Shown: piece by piece, positions 32,701 to 45,029 of the stretch
Position numbering within the stretch: the stretch's first letter is position 1
Layout of the letters: every line of letters starts with the position of its first letter
Source of the DNA: Tuctoria greenei
Lineage: Eukaryota; Streptophyta; Magnoliopsida; Poales; Poaceae
NCBI GenBank assembly: GCA_036927565.1
Contig: JAYESD010000008.1
Location: 20,292,100-20,356,099, forward strand
Reading direction: 5' to 3'
Length of the DNA: 64,000 nucleotides
Made by a program: the position numbers and the translations under genes
Notes under the pieces: generated by a model
What the model was told of the DNA's origin: nothing
The model's database searches: none
What the model saw: only the letters and a program-made list of their open reading frames with translations

Positions 32701-34529
32701 CACCATTCAGTTGTATCGTCCTTGAGTGGCATAGCATCGAGTGTTGAGTGCCAAGTTGCAATGTGTGCTTACATTGCACCTTTCGATTCACATCTCGATA
32801 CTACTATAACCACTTGACTCCATCCTCTGGTTATCCACACAACAGAGGCATATCTGTCCTTCCTAGTCAAACTCCTCGTTCTTAAAGTTTACACAACCCC
32901 GTGGAGTTTATTATTAAATTACTTAATTACTTATATGCATATCATGTCGATAGGAACGTGATGATAGGTGATCGACGAGAAGTTTCGCTTGGAGGAGAAG
33001 GCCAGGGTGTCCACTTGAAGTCCTTGGCGGAGTCTGCACAGAAAGACCATTAACAATTGACATTTATTCGAGTCGCAAACTAAGGCAAGCCCTAGTTTGC
33101 ATTTAAGAGCTTTTCAAAGTTTTCCAGTTTTATTCACTTACGTCTTCAGTTGATATTGTGCATTACGTATAATGTGTTTGATACTCCACTTGCATGACCA
33201 CAAATCCCACGGTTTGGTTGGAATGAGTTACAGTTTGACCTGTAGTAACTGCTTTGCTAATGTATAGGAAATCCGGTAGAAGTCGCGTAGTTGGAATCTA
33301 CTCGCGAGAGATGTAGGAGATATCTCATAGGATTAGTTAGATAAACAATGGCTTAATATAATGAATCCAAGACCGGGCAGGGGATGGATAGGAAACCACG
33401 AGAATTGGAGTCTCGATCGCATAGCCCTGCCTGTGTCGCTTGAGGATCGTGCCGTAAGCGGCACTGTTGGGCAAGCTTGAACTGTACCGGTTGCATAATG
33501 GTATATGGGACCATTAAACTGATGTAACTCCAGACTGTAGTGTGGAGACTCCTCGGTTGTCCTTGAATGGAGATGCGAAGGCATAAAGGTGTAAATCTTC
33601 TAGCGGGCAACTTCGACGTGTCCGTGTAGGGGACCTTTTTCTCGGGATGAAGAGGTTTGTCGACATTGGGGTCTTGGGTGAAAGGTGGCCACGTATGACG
33701 CGGGGAGGAGAGCACGTATGTGTCTCCCATGCGGGTGTGCGTGTTGTGCAGTCTGGGTGTGTCCTGGTTGCAATCACCGTCCCTCGCGGTAATAGAGTAC
33801 CACTTGTTCACTGTGTCGTGACGTAGTAAATACTAAAGAAGCCAGAAAAATCATATTGTATTGAATTATAATTGCTTTGCAACCTTTTATGATTTACAGA
33901 TAGTACAATTAAAAGTTTACAGTTTCCCCATACTTTAGCTGTAATGGCATTACGTGCTTTGGGCATGTCATATCATTGGCAAAGCGTTTCTTGTTTGATT
34001 GTGGAGTCTATGATGTGCCGTGCCCGAAGAATGTTGTTTGCTACTTAAAACATGATTATAAGGATCCACTTGTAGGCGAGTCTATTTATGCTATTCCTTA
34101 CCTATGTGTAGTGTCCCCTTTTGCATATGTCTAGTGAGATGGGTTAGTCTTGCTGAGCCTTATGCTCACGTTTGCGCTTTAACGATTTTTGCAGGTATTA
34201 GTTTTATTTCTGCTGTTCAGGTTGTACATGAGACTCGAGGTGTCGAGATAAATCTCATGTGAACCACGCCGCTGCTGAATGTTCTTCATGTTGCTAGTGA
34301 GAAGCGTCCTAGGGCATGGATGTATTCTCTCCTGCTTAGTTAGGTGAGATTATGAGTATGTATTTTTCCGCTGCGTGTGTACCCCTGTGGTACACTCTTT
34401 TGTAAACTCTTCTTATTATAAAATGAAAACTTTATATGTTTTGGTATCCTTTTCGTGTGTGCTGTTAGGAGCCGCATCGCACGGCACCACCCAATGAGAT
34501 CCTCGGATGTGTGGACTCCGGTCCCCACA
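29766..34529 (+). repeat. LD1 3' LTR
   Basis: It is a clear copy of 20085-24811 with scattered substitutions. It has a TATA box at 31417-31424 and ends GGTCCCCACA at 34529, followed by the TSD. A frame at 29514-29888 that crosses from the internal domain into this LTR is not a gene. Confidence 0.92.
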
Positions 34530-34534
34530 GCATG

Positions 34535-34930
34535 TACCGGAGGTACTTTTTCTATCTCCAAGAAACAAAACTCCAATGCCATATCCATAGCTGAAGCGGA
34601 GTATGTTGTAGCCGGGAGTTGTTGTGCACAACTCCTTTGGATGCGACAAACTCTAAGGGATTATAGTTATAATATGAGTCGTATTCCACTCCTTTGTGAT
34701 AATGAGAGTGTCATTAAAATTGCCCATAAACCCGTTGAGCACTCTAGGACCAAACACATAGACATCCGACATCACTTTTTGAGAGACCACTCAATGAAAG
34801 GAGACATAGCCATTTCCCATGTCAACACCGAAAAACAACTAGCTAACATATTTACCAAGCCAGTTGATGAAAAACGTTTTTGCGAGCTCTGAAATGAACT
34901 AAATATCCTTGATGCTCGGAATGTGGCTTG
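34535..34930 (+). pseudogene. pol: SR2 RNase H, C-terminal part
   Basis: From 34558 the normal sequence resumes: SKKQNSNAISIAEAEYVVAG, WMRQTLRDYSYNMSRIPLLC, HIDIRHHFLRDHSMKGDI, ANIFTKPVDEKRFCEL. A TGA follows CEL where SR1 and SR3 read on, and the original stop follows NVA at 34928-34930. The piece belongs with 17190-20084. Confidence 0.9.
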
Positions 34931-35838
34931 AAAACTTGCATACTTGTATGGCTCATTCAAAATCCATTGATTGTGCTATGAAAATCATCTCTCTCTATTT
35001 TCTCCGAAAAACTATTTCAATTATTTGATCTTGGTAAATTATGGTCATTGTTTGATTGTTGTATGTTTACTGATCATATTCATCAAGATTGTTTGGTTGT
35101 TTTGCCCCCTATATTCTTTGTAAGAACCTTCGAATATATACAAATTTGCTAATTATATCTGTTCTGGTGACCACGGACTAGTCCGTGGTTACCCAGACTG
35201 GTCCGCACATTGTAGACTAGTCCGCAGAGTGTCTGGTAGTCCAAATTAGTCTGGTTGACCACGGACTACTCTGATTTTTCGACTCCATAACCCTAGGTGC
35301 CGCCAAAACCTAATCTTCTTCATCCTCATAACTCACCTCACGTTCTCTCTCCTTGCTCAAGTGCTCCCAAGGCGATTATGTGGTTCCTTCATCAAATCCT
35401 TTCAAATTTCGGTGGGAATTGATCTCCATTGCAAGGGGATTGAAGACCAAAGACTTGTACGCACCTACAACTCCTCAATCCTCAAGAATCAAAGCATTTT
35501 GGTAAATTTCCTCACAAACCCTATAAACTTTGATTTCTTTCGTTTTGAATCATATAGCTCAGTTCCTTTCAGTTAATGCAAGACTCCTTGTTGTATTACA
35601 TCCTACTAGAGCTACTTTTGCATTGAGATCCACCATTAATCTGTTTGTTAGGGTTTGAACTATTGAACACCAGACTTGTCCGGTCTCTGTTCGGACAATC
35701 CGGTTCACCGGACTAGTCCGCACTTGAAGACCGGTCAAGTCCAATTTTTAACAGAACTCAACCCTAAATTTCTCTACTCAATGCGTTTCCTTTCCATTGA
35801 TTCTCATCCATGCATTGTATAATCCCCTTCCCAGAACT
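34931..35838 (+). other. SR2 pol to third-ORF spacer with palindromes
   Basis: There is no gene here. GGACTAGTCCG-type motifs cluster at ~35170-35275 and ~35670-35745. The spacer ends AATCCCCTTCCCAG plus AACT, then the ATG at 35839, again acceptor-like. Length (908) nearly equals the spacers in SR1 and SR3. Confidence 0.75.
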
Positions 35839-35886
35839 ATGTCGAGCTCCAATGATGAGATTTCCTACTATGAGGCGGAGATGGGG
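35839..35886 (+). pseudogene. SR2 third ORF, first codons only
   Basis: It starts MSSSNDEIS like SR3 (45029, minus strand) and then diverges (YYEAEM). At about 35886 it joins LD2 internal sequence. The remainder of the ORF is outside the window, beyond LD2, or deleted. Confidence 0.75.
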
Positions 35887-37559
35887 AGTTTGCGAGATTA
35901 AATAATGAATCATTAATCTCGTCTTGATCGAGTTTTGCAATTAAGTAGTCAATAATCGGACTACTTTACCGTGACATAAGAGTAGTAAAGATGTCATCTC
36001 TCTTATGTGGTCAAAACGGCAAAGTTACAATGTGTATGGCAACCACAAGGTTCTCGACATATCAATCTCACCATTCACTATTAATCAAGGAGTTTCGCAA
36101 GCTAAACATAAATGAAAATCTTGCAAATAGGGAAATCAAGGGGTATTGGGAATGATCAACTGACAAGGAATTGTGATCGCAATAAACTAGTCAAAGGATG
36201 AAATGCTTTGTACTCGACATAAAAGAATTCAAGGTCTGGTTTCTATTGTGTCATCAAAATACAAAGATATCTAATACATGGCATCTACAAGGTCGTTGGA
36301 CAAAGCAAAGTTACCATGCATTACCCGTCAAAGTTTTCTCAAAGAATGATCTCGCGAATAGAAAGAATACAAGGTTCCCGAGGGGTTGAGAAGTCATAAG
36401 GAGACTCCTCACAAACTAGAAACAATCAGCTTTCCACAATCAAGGTGATTGAGCCTTAACAAGTCAAGGATAAAGACTCAACTGTGTTTTGGTCAGAAGG
36501 TGCATCTAGAGGTTGATCAATTGAGGAAGAATCTCACGAATCAAGAGTATGATTGTTTACACAACCACGACAATTGAACCCATACAAATCAAGGATGGGG
36601 GTTCAACTCATAGTTGTACTACCAAGAGGATTGAGTAATCGGTTTCCCTTGTATTACTCAATAAAGGAAAATCATTTAGAACGTTGACCACGGGAGTTGG
36701 AAACAATAAAGACTATCAGACATCACTTAAGTACTTGAATGGAGATACATATTCTTGCTCAAAGTTAATTAAGACTCATGTATATGATGCATTACAAACA
36801 TATGATATTATGCAGACACAATGTTATCCTGGGAAAAAGTATGCATAAGGTATGATGCATTCATCATTGTGGATTGAGCAAAAGTATGTATAACGATTCA
36901 AATACGATAAGCACTATCTCAAGTTCACAATGTTTGAATAAACTTGCTCATGAGAAGTGTTGGACAAGTAACATCCTTCTCGTAGATGGATCAAGATAGA
37001 AGGATTCAAGTCTAACCATGGAAACAAGGAGTGGTGAGCAATATACTACACAATCTTAACCTTCATAACTGGTACACATTCTAACCAGTATATCCACTTG
37101 TCTCCCTAGGTCCTTGTCGCATCTGCCGAGTCACAGACTCATCTTTGCTCGAGAAATCCACTAACTAGGTTACCTTGATGACTTGGTACTATTCACTATG
37201 GGGTCAAAGTTACTAGAGTTCATGTAGTGGTGTTTCACTTAATCTTCTCTTCAATCATGTAGTGGTGATCGACATCTTCCATGACAGCGCTGATGGAGTT
37301 GAAGATGCACCCTGTCTATGAAATGTCAGCCTTGTGCTTGAAGTTGGTTTCTCTTGAAGATATAATTTCCCGATCACTTTAATCTACTTGGATGCACACC
37401 TTCCCCCTTAAAGTTTTGAACTAGAGGTTCGAGAAGTTTACTTTAACTAATCCTTATGGAAAGGTTACGTGCAACTCCTGGAAGTAAAACCACTACTCAA
37501 ATCCACCACACAGTGTCGCACACCAGTTGCGGAACATGAGCAATGATCCAAGAAATTGA

Positions 37560-39880
37560 AACCAAAACTGATCGAATTTCGAAATTCGAACCACTGTCCC
37601 GGTTCTGGTACATCCGACCACTATGGAGAAATTCAAATTTTTCGACAAGTTAGAGGCAAAATATGGATTGGAGTTGAACTACAAAGTTGTAGTACACTTG
37701 ACGAACTTTCCATAATGTCTTGGTTTGCCCCCAAATCAGTTATGGTCTAGAAGATATGGCTTTGAAAAGTTGATTTATCTTCTGAAAAATTCCTGCAGCA
37801 TCCTAGTTGTAGATATCCTCTTGATCCAACCGTTTCTTACCTTATCCAATTTTGACCCAAACTTACAACTAAAAATTTGTAGTTTACCTCCTAAACTTTG
37901 TATACAGGTGATTCGTAACTTTTGGTGACTCGTATTTTGGAAACATGCGCACTGTGCAGCAATATACAGAAATACTGTTTAGATTGGGTGTGGCTCGACA
38001 GTTTCTGCGATTTCCAAACTTTCACCCACTTAGAAAGGAATTCTGATCTTGAGTTGAATAGAGAACTTGTATAGGACTTCCAAATATTTCTAAAAAGTAT
38101 ACATTTGCCCTCATATCACTTCTGGTTAAGGAGATATGAGTTTTTTAATTTCAATTATGTTCCCAGATTTTTAATAAAATTTCGACAGAACCTCCTTTGT
38201 TTCTTGCTGATTTTTGTCCACAGTTTTTAGATAGATAAACATCAATATTTGTAGAAACAAGTTATAACAAACTTGTTATATAAATCCTCAGAATTCCAGA
38301 AATGCAAAACACAAAACAATTAGATGATTCTTCTCGAACGTATGGTTAAAACAGTAACTGAATAAAAATCTGTCCAGATTTTGTGCTGTCAAGACAACTT
38401 CGACAATACTTCGATTTAAACACTGTTATTGCAAGATTTAGCCTTAGTGTCTAATAGAAACTTGTTAGAGGAATCTTTAATCTTTCCAGACATGTATACA
38501 TTCCTATATTGCTGTTCGAGTTTAGGACTTATGTCTGTTCAAAGTTCACAATTTTCCTGGCTGGGTCAGGTAGCACATAAACTCTTATTCCAGTTTTTAA
38601 CTCAAGTTTATAAATACTTCTTATTTGAAATTGGGGCAACAATGAATTACAAAGTTGTAGAATAGATCCTTTCCTTTCCGAAAATGCATCACAATGTCCT
38701 AGAAGAGTTTTCTGTGAAGAGATATGGCAAAATACAGCTGTTGGTTCACACAGTTTCAGAACAGCAGCATTTGTGATAATGGTGCACTTTCATCAGCTTA
38801 GAAAGGTCTTTTGGCTTGGAGGTCAATAGAAAACTTATATAATACTTTCCAAGATTTTCAAAATTTATTCATTTGCCTCCATAGCCTTTCTGGAATAAAA
38901 GATATGGAAGATTGATCACAGGGTACAAGATAGTTCAAAACTAGAGTATGAAACTCAGTTCTGTTCCAGCTGACCATCCAGTATAAATTCAAAATTTTCA
39001 TACAGTAAAGGTCTGTAACAGGATTTGAGTTGAATACAAAAGTTTTAGTTCACTTTATAACCTTTCCATATTGTACTTTCATACCTCCAGGTGAGATCTG
39101 GATTAAAAGTTATATAGGTTTGAAGTTGACTAAAATTTTCTTGAAATTTTGACAGAACCTCCGCTGTATATGTGGTTATCACCCACAGTTTATACAGGTA
39201 TATCAGAACAATACAATGAGGTAATGACAAAATAAACATGGTACAACATCATGTTAACATCCCAGAAATAAAATAGTTCAGCCTCACAAAGTTGTTGTAC
39301 AGGTCAAAGCGCGCAAATTCCACTACGCACAAATGGTTCCTTGTTCTGGACTGCCAGAACAGTGTTTGCGACAAATGGAATTAGGCACTGCTATTGCAAG
39401 ATTCAGTCTAAGAGTCGAATAGAAAGTTGATAGAGGACTTCCTAAGATTTCCAGAAATGTATATATATGACTATGTCACCTTTCTGAATTAAGAGTTATA
39501 ACTATCTAAACTTCACAGATTGAGTAAAGGGTTTCTGCCAGCAGTCCTGCAGATCTCTTTATTGGACCCATAATTTGATTTGTTTCAACGTTGAATTAGG
39601 GAACACTTTGAATTACCAAGTTGTAGATCTGATTATACCCTTTCCAAATATGTATCATAATGGTTCAGGAGATTTTTTTACAGGATGTTATGAAAAAAAT
39701 ACAGAGACTTCTGCAATGGTATAGGCATCTGGAGTAGTTTTGGTAGATTTCAAATTTAACTAGTTTATCAACTCTTTCTGTCTTAGTGGTCAACAGAAAG
39801 TTTGTAGAGGCCTTCAAGAGCTTTTCATCCATATAGCATACTCCTATGTTCTCTAACAACTAACCAAGATTGCAACCTGA
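37560..39880 (-). repeat. Degenerate ~190-bp tandem array in LD2
   Basis: Inverse copies of the LD1 unit: the AGATATGG-like anchor (inverse of CCATATCT) recurs near 37749, 38131, 38717, 38899, 39108, 39493 and 39685. The steps are about 190-200 bases or multiples of that. The array seems longer than in LD1. Confidence 0.7.
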
Positions 39881-40804
39881 CGAAGTTGAGCAAACTTTTG
39901 ACAGAAACAAAGAATCTTGGTTCCACACCTTCGTCGAGTCGGAATTCAATGGAGTCCAAACATACCAGCAACTGATAGTCAGACTTTCCAAAACATAATG
40001 TATCCATATTGTCATGGGGGATGGTCAATGTATCAAATTTGATACTGATAGTACTACGTGCCTCACCAAATAAAATCTAAACGGTATATCCAGATACGTC
40101 TATAGGTGGCCCTAGTATCGTTCACTCGCAAACGTGTTCTACACGGGTTGCTACCGTAGTTAGTGTAGCTGCAGAAGACACACAATCCCCTTTCAATCCT
40201 TCACACCACAAGGGCGATACGGGGAAACACGACAGGCAATCAAAATAATATATATGAAAGTAAATGCATACGACTCTAGTGTGAGTCGCCCTCGAGCGAA
40301 GTCACGTCTCGAGGTACATGGTTGTACTACGTCTATACAGCAAAGACTCCCGCACGAACCGGCTTATACACGCTTGGGCATACGTGTTTCGCATGCTCCC
40401 ATAGAACATGAATAGTTCTAGAGACGCATACTATCGGGTTATCCACCACCCGACGGGGGCGCCCACTAATTTTGAAGTATGCTGGGGTACCGCGTGTCAT
40501 ATGTTCTTAGAAACATGGAGAGTTTCAGAGACTCATATTGACTTTCCGTGTCAAGCCACGGAAACAATCACATACCACATCTCGTATGGATGAGCTTCCG
40601 AGATTGATCCGCTCTCGGTGGCGTGCCTTACCTCTTACCTCATGTCGGAGCGTCGTTACAGAATATAATAACAAGTAGGTTAGTATTGCCACCTTTATAT
40701 CTTATACTAGTAATACTCCTTGGTGGGTATGTAACTAATTCCGCACTCATATACTCCTAAGTTTTTGAAAATATGCTCCTTTCAGGCACACTGTTCCCAA
40801 TGAT

Positions 40805-40816
40805 GCTCTAATACCA
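40805..40816 (-). other. LD2 primer-binding site
   Basis: The inverse complement reads TGGTATTAGAGC, one base off the initiator-Met PBS, 3 bases from the LTR end at 40820. Confidence 0.85.
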
Positions 40817-40819
40817 TGT

Positions 40820-41409
40820 TGTGGGGACTGAGGTCCCGACATCCAAGGATCTCATCGGGTGGTGTCGTGTGATGCGACACCCAACCATATACATGAAAAG
40901 AACCTGAACAAAATACAAATCAAGTCTTTTATTTATAAACACAGCGGAAGTTTTTACAATACTAAACGAAGAAAAGAGTCTATACATCATAGCTACACTC
41001 TTAGCTCTAGCTATGCAAAAGCAAAGTCGTCCATGCCCTTAGAACGCTTCGCACTAGTAATACTCACTCTCCTGATCCCGGCGGCGTGCAGGGCTCCCAC
41101 TCAATCGTGAACCCTAATGAGGGTAAGACGTCGTCGTCAGGCCCTTCATCAACAGTATAACATGCAAAAACCTATTAATTGCAAACGTGAGCATAAGGCT
41201 CAGCAAGACTAACCCGTCTCACTAGACATATGCAAGGTAAAGACTAAACATAGGTAGGAAAGAGCATAAGTAGACTCGCCTACAAGTGGATCCTTATGGT
41301 CATGTTTTAAGTAGCAAATGACATTCCTCAAGCATGGCAGATCATAGACTCCACAACCAAAGAAGAAACGCTTTACCGATGATATAGCATGCCAAAAGCA
41401 CATAATGCT
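40820..41409 (-). repeat. LD2 5' LTR, 3' part
   Basis: Inverse to the last ~580 bases of the LD1 LTR (ends GTCCCCACA on the minus strand). It breaks at the SR3 TSD ATGCT (41405-41409). A conserved motif shared with LD1 flanks both sides of SR3, which proves continuity with 63894. Confidence 0.9.
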
Positions 41410-42959
41410 TGAATGTAGCCTAGAGGGGGGGGGGGTGAATAGGCTTTTTGAATTTTTCGTCAAAACCTGAAACACTTAGCAACCTGATCAAACACAGAGA
41501 AATCGGACTAGTCCGGTAGGGTGCGGACTAGTCCGGTGTGTGCAGACTAGATTGATCAAGTTTGATTAATGATTTTGAACCAGTTACTTTATGCAGTGGA
41601 AATTGAGTTGTAAATTGAATGTATTGCTTCAATAAAACAAGATGTGGCACAAGTTAACTTTAGATTCAAAGTTTTAATGCAAATTGAACTAGATTAAGCG
41701 AACCCTAAATCACCATGAATAGATAGAACAAAAGAACAAAGGACACAGTGATTTTTATCCCGTGGTTCGGTTCCACAGAGGAAATCTACATCCACGTTGA
41801 AAATCCCACGAAAGGACCAGGTCTTCACCAACACTACCCTCGTCGAATCGCCACGGAGGCTGATTCTCTTCCACTAATCACAAACGGGTAACATAACCGT
41901 GTTTAAGAGGCCTTCTCACAAGTTGAGGGCTCCCCAAGATTTACAACTGAAAAACACCACCACACACACTCGAAAAGTATGCAATGAAATAGCGAGAGTG
42001 TGTGAGAGAATCAAACCCAAGAGCTCAAGTCGTGAAGAACATGTCTCTCCTTTGATCTATGGTTAATCCTCAAGGATTTGATCTTTCTTGCGTTGGATTG
42101 TGTGGAGAGATGTGTTTTCTAGGCTCTTCGAAGGTGTGATGGCGCAGGGGGTCGAGAGAGATCATAGTTGGGCCGTGCACCTCTATTTATACTAGGGTTT
42201 CCAAAGGTTACCATTAGGGTTTGCGATGTCCAGACTAGTCCGGTGTGCGGCGTGTGGGAAACCCTAAGTGTCCTAAATTATTGGACTTGTTCGGCCAATG
42301 TTGGATTGGTCCGTTTTTGTCTCTGGAGATGTTTGGACTAGTCCGGCACATATCGGACTATTCCGGCGTGGTGAATCCCTTAATTAATTGAGGACAAGTC
42401 CGCACTTGGAGGACTTGTCTGATTTTAGTCAGAGAGGATATCAGACTAGTCCGGATAATATCAGACTAGTCCTATGTCGTGGAATTTTAAGGGGCTAAGG
42501 ACTTGTCCGAAGTAGATCAGTGGAGATTTTTGACTAGTCTGTGGAATATCAGACTTGTCTGATATTGATCAGAAGGATTATTGGACTAGTCTAGAAATTA
42601 TCGGACTAGTACAGTGCGGACAAGTCCGCACTAGGAGGACTTGTTCGATCCTGGACAAAGAGGTTATCGAACTAGTCCGGTAAACATCGGACTAGTCTGA
42701 ACCTGTGAAAACTTGTGCACTGAGAGTGAATTCTTTTGCTTGAGCTCTTAGGGTGTGTTTCTCCAACACACTCCATACACAAAAGGTATTCTATTCATCT
42801 TCTTGAGCTTTTTTCAACTTGATTCTTCACTCTCCTTTCTTTTTGCGCTTTCTTCATAATTTCATTGAAACTTGCGCTCATCTCAACAATTTGGTTTGGA
42901 TCTCATTTGTTTGTCATAAATCAACCAAAACCCACAAGGGATGCCTAGATGCCCTTTCA
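41410..42959 (-). repeat. SR3 3' LTR (1550 bp)
   Basis: On the minus strand it begins TGAAAGGGCATCTAGG and ends ...CATTCA-like (CTACATTCA). A likely TATA box is at 42184-42191 (inverse). It carries a G run of 12 at about 41424-41435 and a palindrome array at ~42230-42700. Confidence 0.93.
42229..42700 (-). repeat. Palindrome array in SR3 3' LTR
   Basis: Numerous GGACTAGTCCGG / GGACTTGTCCG / GGACAAGTCCGC motifs and decayed variants lie upstream of the TATA box in element orientation. A few more are at 41505-41535. The right LTR has the matching array at ~63150-63640. Confidence 0.88.
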
Positions 42960-42975
42960 ATCTCCCCCCTTTTTG
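42960..42975 (-). other. SR3 polypurine tract
   Basis: The inverse complement reads AAAAAGGGGGGAGAT, directly before the LTR. A second PPT-like tract (AAAGGGGGAGAG, inverse) lies at 43397-43409. Confidence 0.85.
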
Positions 42976-43475
42976 GTGGTTGATGACAACTAGTTGAGAT
43001 TTCACAAATATGATTAAAAATCTAGATTTTCATAAAGTGTGCACATATGAGCTTGGAACAAGTTAAGCAATGAAAACATAAGACATATGTGCACTCTTTA
43101 TGGTGGGGTGCAAGACTAAGTGTGTGTCAGCAATAATCGTGATGAAAATGAGATAATTGACATAATCAAATCAACATTATGCATATATGTCAATTTCAAA
43201 GCACAACCATAGATTATATCAAAGCACAATTAAAGACTACATAACCATGATTAGAAACAGAGTAAAAGCATAATAGCAGTTTTACAACCCAAAAGCATAA
43301 TAGAGATCAGTCTTACAACCCAAAAGCATGACAGAAGATGCAAATGAAGCTCTCGTCTCTCAAACTACAGCTAGTCCTAGTGACTCCCCCTGAATCTCTC
43401 CCCCTTTGGCATCAAGTCACCAAAAAGGAGATAAGGGATCTAGAGATCTCCGTAGGCTCGTTCCTCGTTGTTGAG
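42976..43475 (-). other. SR3 3' untranslated region
   Basis: No gene is visible. It contains the second purine tract near 43397-43409 and another CAGGGGGAG-type run near 43384-43392, comparable to SR1 15258-15687. Confidence 0.65.
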
Positions 43476-45029
43476 TCACTCCTCACTATCGGTCCGCTCA
43501 TCGTCTTCATCTTCAGGCTACGGAGGAGGAGGAGGAGCAATCCACTCGAAGTGCCCCCAACACCAAAATAGGCGAGCTCGGAGGGAGACAAAGGTGGCAG
43601 CTCAGAGAAGTCTGAAGTTGAATCATCGGAGATAATGGGAGATCCAATAGGCTCGATCTCCAGCTTCTGACAGATTTGCTTGACATTTTGCTTTATGTAT
43701 CTCATATACTCCTTCCTTGCCTTGTTCAACTTATGGACTTTCACTTCAGCCTTCTTGCACAAGCCAAAGATGGCAGCCAAGTACTTCAAGATGCCACTAA
43801 GGAACCCCTTCTTGGAAGTAGTAGCTCCTGTACTTGATGGGGGTCTTGCTTCAGCTTGGGCCCTCCTGGGAGCCTCCTCACTAGATACAGGAGATGGAGC
43901 AGCTGGGAGAGTGGCTTGGGAAGGCTTCTGGGGCCTCATAGGAGTGTTCTCAACATGCTTCACAAACTCGATTCTCGTGACCTTTTCTATCATAAACATG
44001 ATATAAAGCGCATAGCCACATGAACGGTTCAATGTGCAAGAGATATTCACCATATCATTTCAAATGTAGTCGAAGACATCGAACTTCCTATTCTATCTTA
44101 TCACCTTCATTAGTGTCCTCAGGTAACCTTGAACACTTCCTGCATCTCCATCTTTTGGAGCTATTGTCTTCCTCAGCACCCTATTTAGAACCATGAAGAA
44201 GGGCTTCATGTTCTTGGTCGACAGTGGGTTGTACTTTAGGTGGGTGTCATACAGGAACTCCATCTTGTCCTTCTCCAGGACGCCAATGTTATGGATGATG
44301 AGATCATTGTTGTCAGTGTCTTCCAGGTGAAGCAATCTTGCAAACTCATCATACGTCATGGTGTACTTGGATCCGTGAGTCATCCAAGTCACCTTCTCTT
44401 CATCACTAGCAAAATAGCAGGTTGCATAGAATTGGGCTATGACTTCATCATTCCAGTTGCACCTGAAAGCAAACAAGTCTTTGAGCCCATGCCTCTCTAG
44501 AGCTTGTATCACTTCATCAAAGGTTGGGCAGCTCTTCCTCTCAAAGTGGGTCCAGTCGATCCATTGGCTTCAGACCACCGGAGTCTTCATCATGAGATAC
44601 ACAGAACTGTAGTAGTCTGCGTGGAAGTTGCTCCAAAACCTTGCATCTGCTGCCTTTCTAGATCTACTGTAGCAGTCAATTGTCTTGACTTTGAAGCAAC
44701 ATCGCTTCCTTTGCCATTGAACTTTTCTTCACTGGGGTCTCTATTCCCCTGCCTCGGTGCACTTATCTGGAGAGGGCCAATCGGATCGGTGGCGATCCCT
44801 TTCCCTTTGCACTTAGCTTGGTGAGGAGATGCCAAGCTAGGGCCAGCTGCATCCTTTCCTTTGGATGCAGGCTTCATGGCCACGACCTTTCGTCGCACCT
44901 GAGGTGGGTGGGCGACGGGTCAACGGCATGGTGTTGCCTCTTCCTGCTTTGGCCCGTCGAGGACCGAAGCAAAGACTCTTGGTCCAACTCAGCGTCAAAA
45001 TCAGAGATCTCATCATTGGAGCTCGACAT
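43476..45029 (-). pseudogene. SR3 third ORF (env-position protein of unknown function), decayed
   Basis: The frame starts MSSSNDEISDFDAEL at 45029. The best preserved domain (44512-44093) reads VTWMTHGSKYTMTYDEFARL ... FFMVLNRVLRKTIAPKDGDA, clearly related to SR1 13968-14744. After a Pro/Ser-rich linker comes GFLSGILKYLAAIFGLC, a short hydrophobic segment, then a basic helix and an acidic tail (PEDEDDERTDSEE in a shifted frame) ending at 43476. Frameshifts occur near 44590, 44075 and 43545. Conserved layout between two Sirevirus families argues that this was a functional protein; its role is unknown. Confidence 0.8.

Larger units (their letters stand above)
20085..34529 (+). mobile_element. 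LD1: complete LARD-like non-coding LTR retrotransposon
   Basis: Two LTRs of 4727 and 4764 bases flank a 4954-base internal domain with PBS and PPT but without any gag or pol reading frame. This matches large retrotransposon derivatives (LARDs), which move using proteins of other elements. TG...CA ends and a perfect TSD (GCATG) are present. The LTRs differ by scattered changes and by indels, for example ~36 extra bases near 30825 in the 3' LTR. LD2 is a second, inverted family member. Confidence 0.92.
34530..35886 (+). mobile_element. SR2, right visible block
   Basis: After the LD1 TSD (GCATG, 34530-34534) SR2 resumes with the rest of the palindrome arm, the RNase H end, a spacer and the first codons of the third ORF. 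It then stops abruptly near 35886, where LD2 sequence begins. Confidence 0.88.
35887..41409 (-). mobile_element. LD2: LARD-like element, left end deleted, right LTR split
   Basis: Read on the minus strand it has an LTR end, PBS and internal domain homologous to LD1. The left border near 35887 corresponds to about 29296 in LD1, so ~470 bases of internal domain, the PPT and the whole 3' LTR are missing. The right LTR (5' LTR) begins at 40820, is interrupted at 41409 by SR3 and resumes at 63894. No coding capacity is seen. Confidence 0.88.

Noticed and set aside
41505..42700. Repeats at short spacing that might look like a CRISPR array
   Set aside because: Units are 11-12-base palindromes with irregular spacing and many variants, inside an LTR of a plant retrotransposon.
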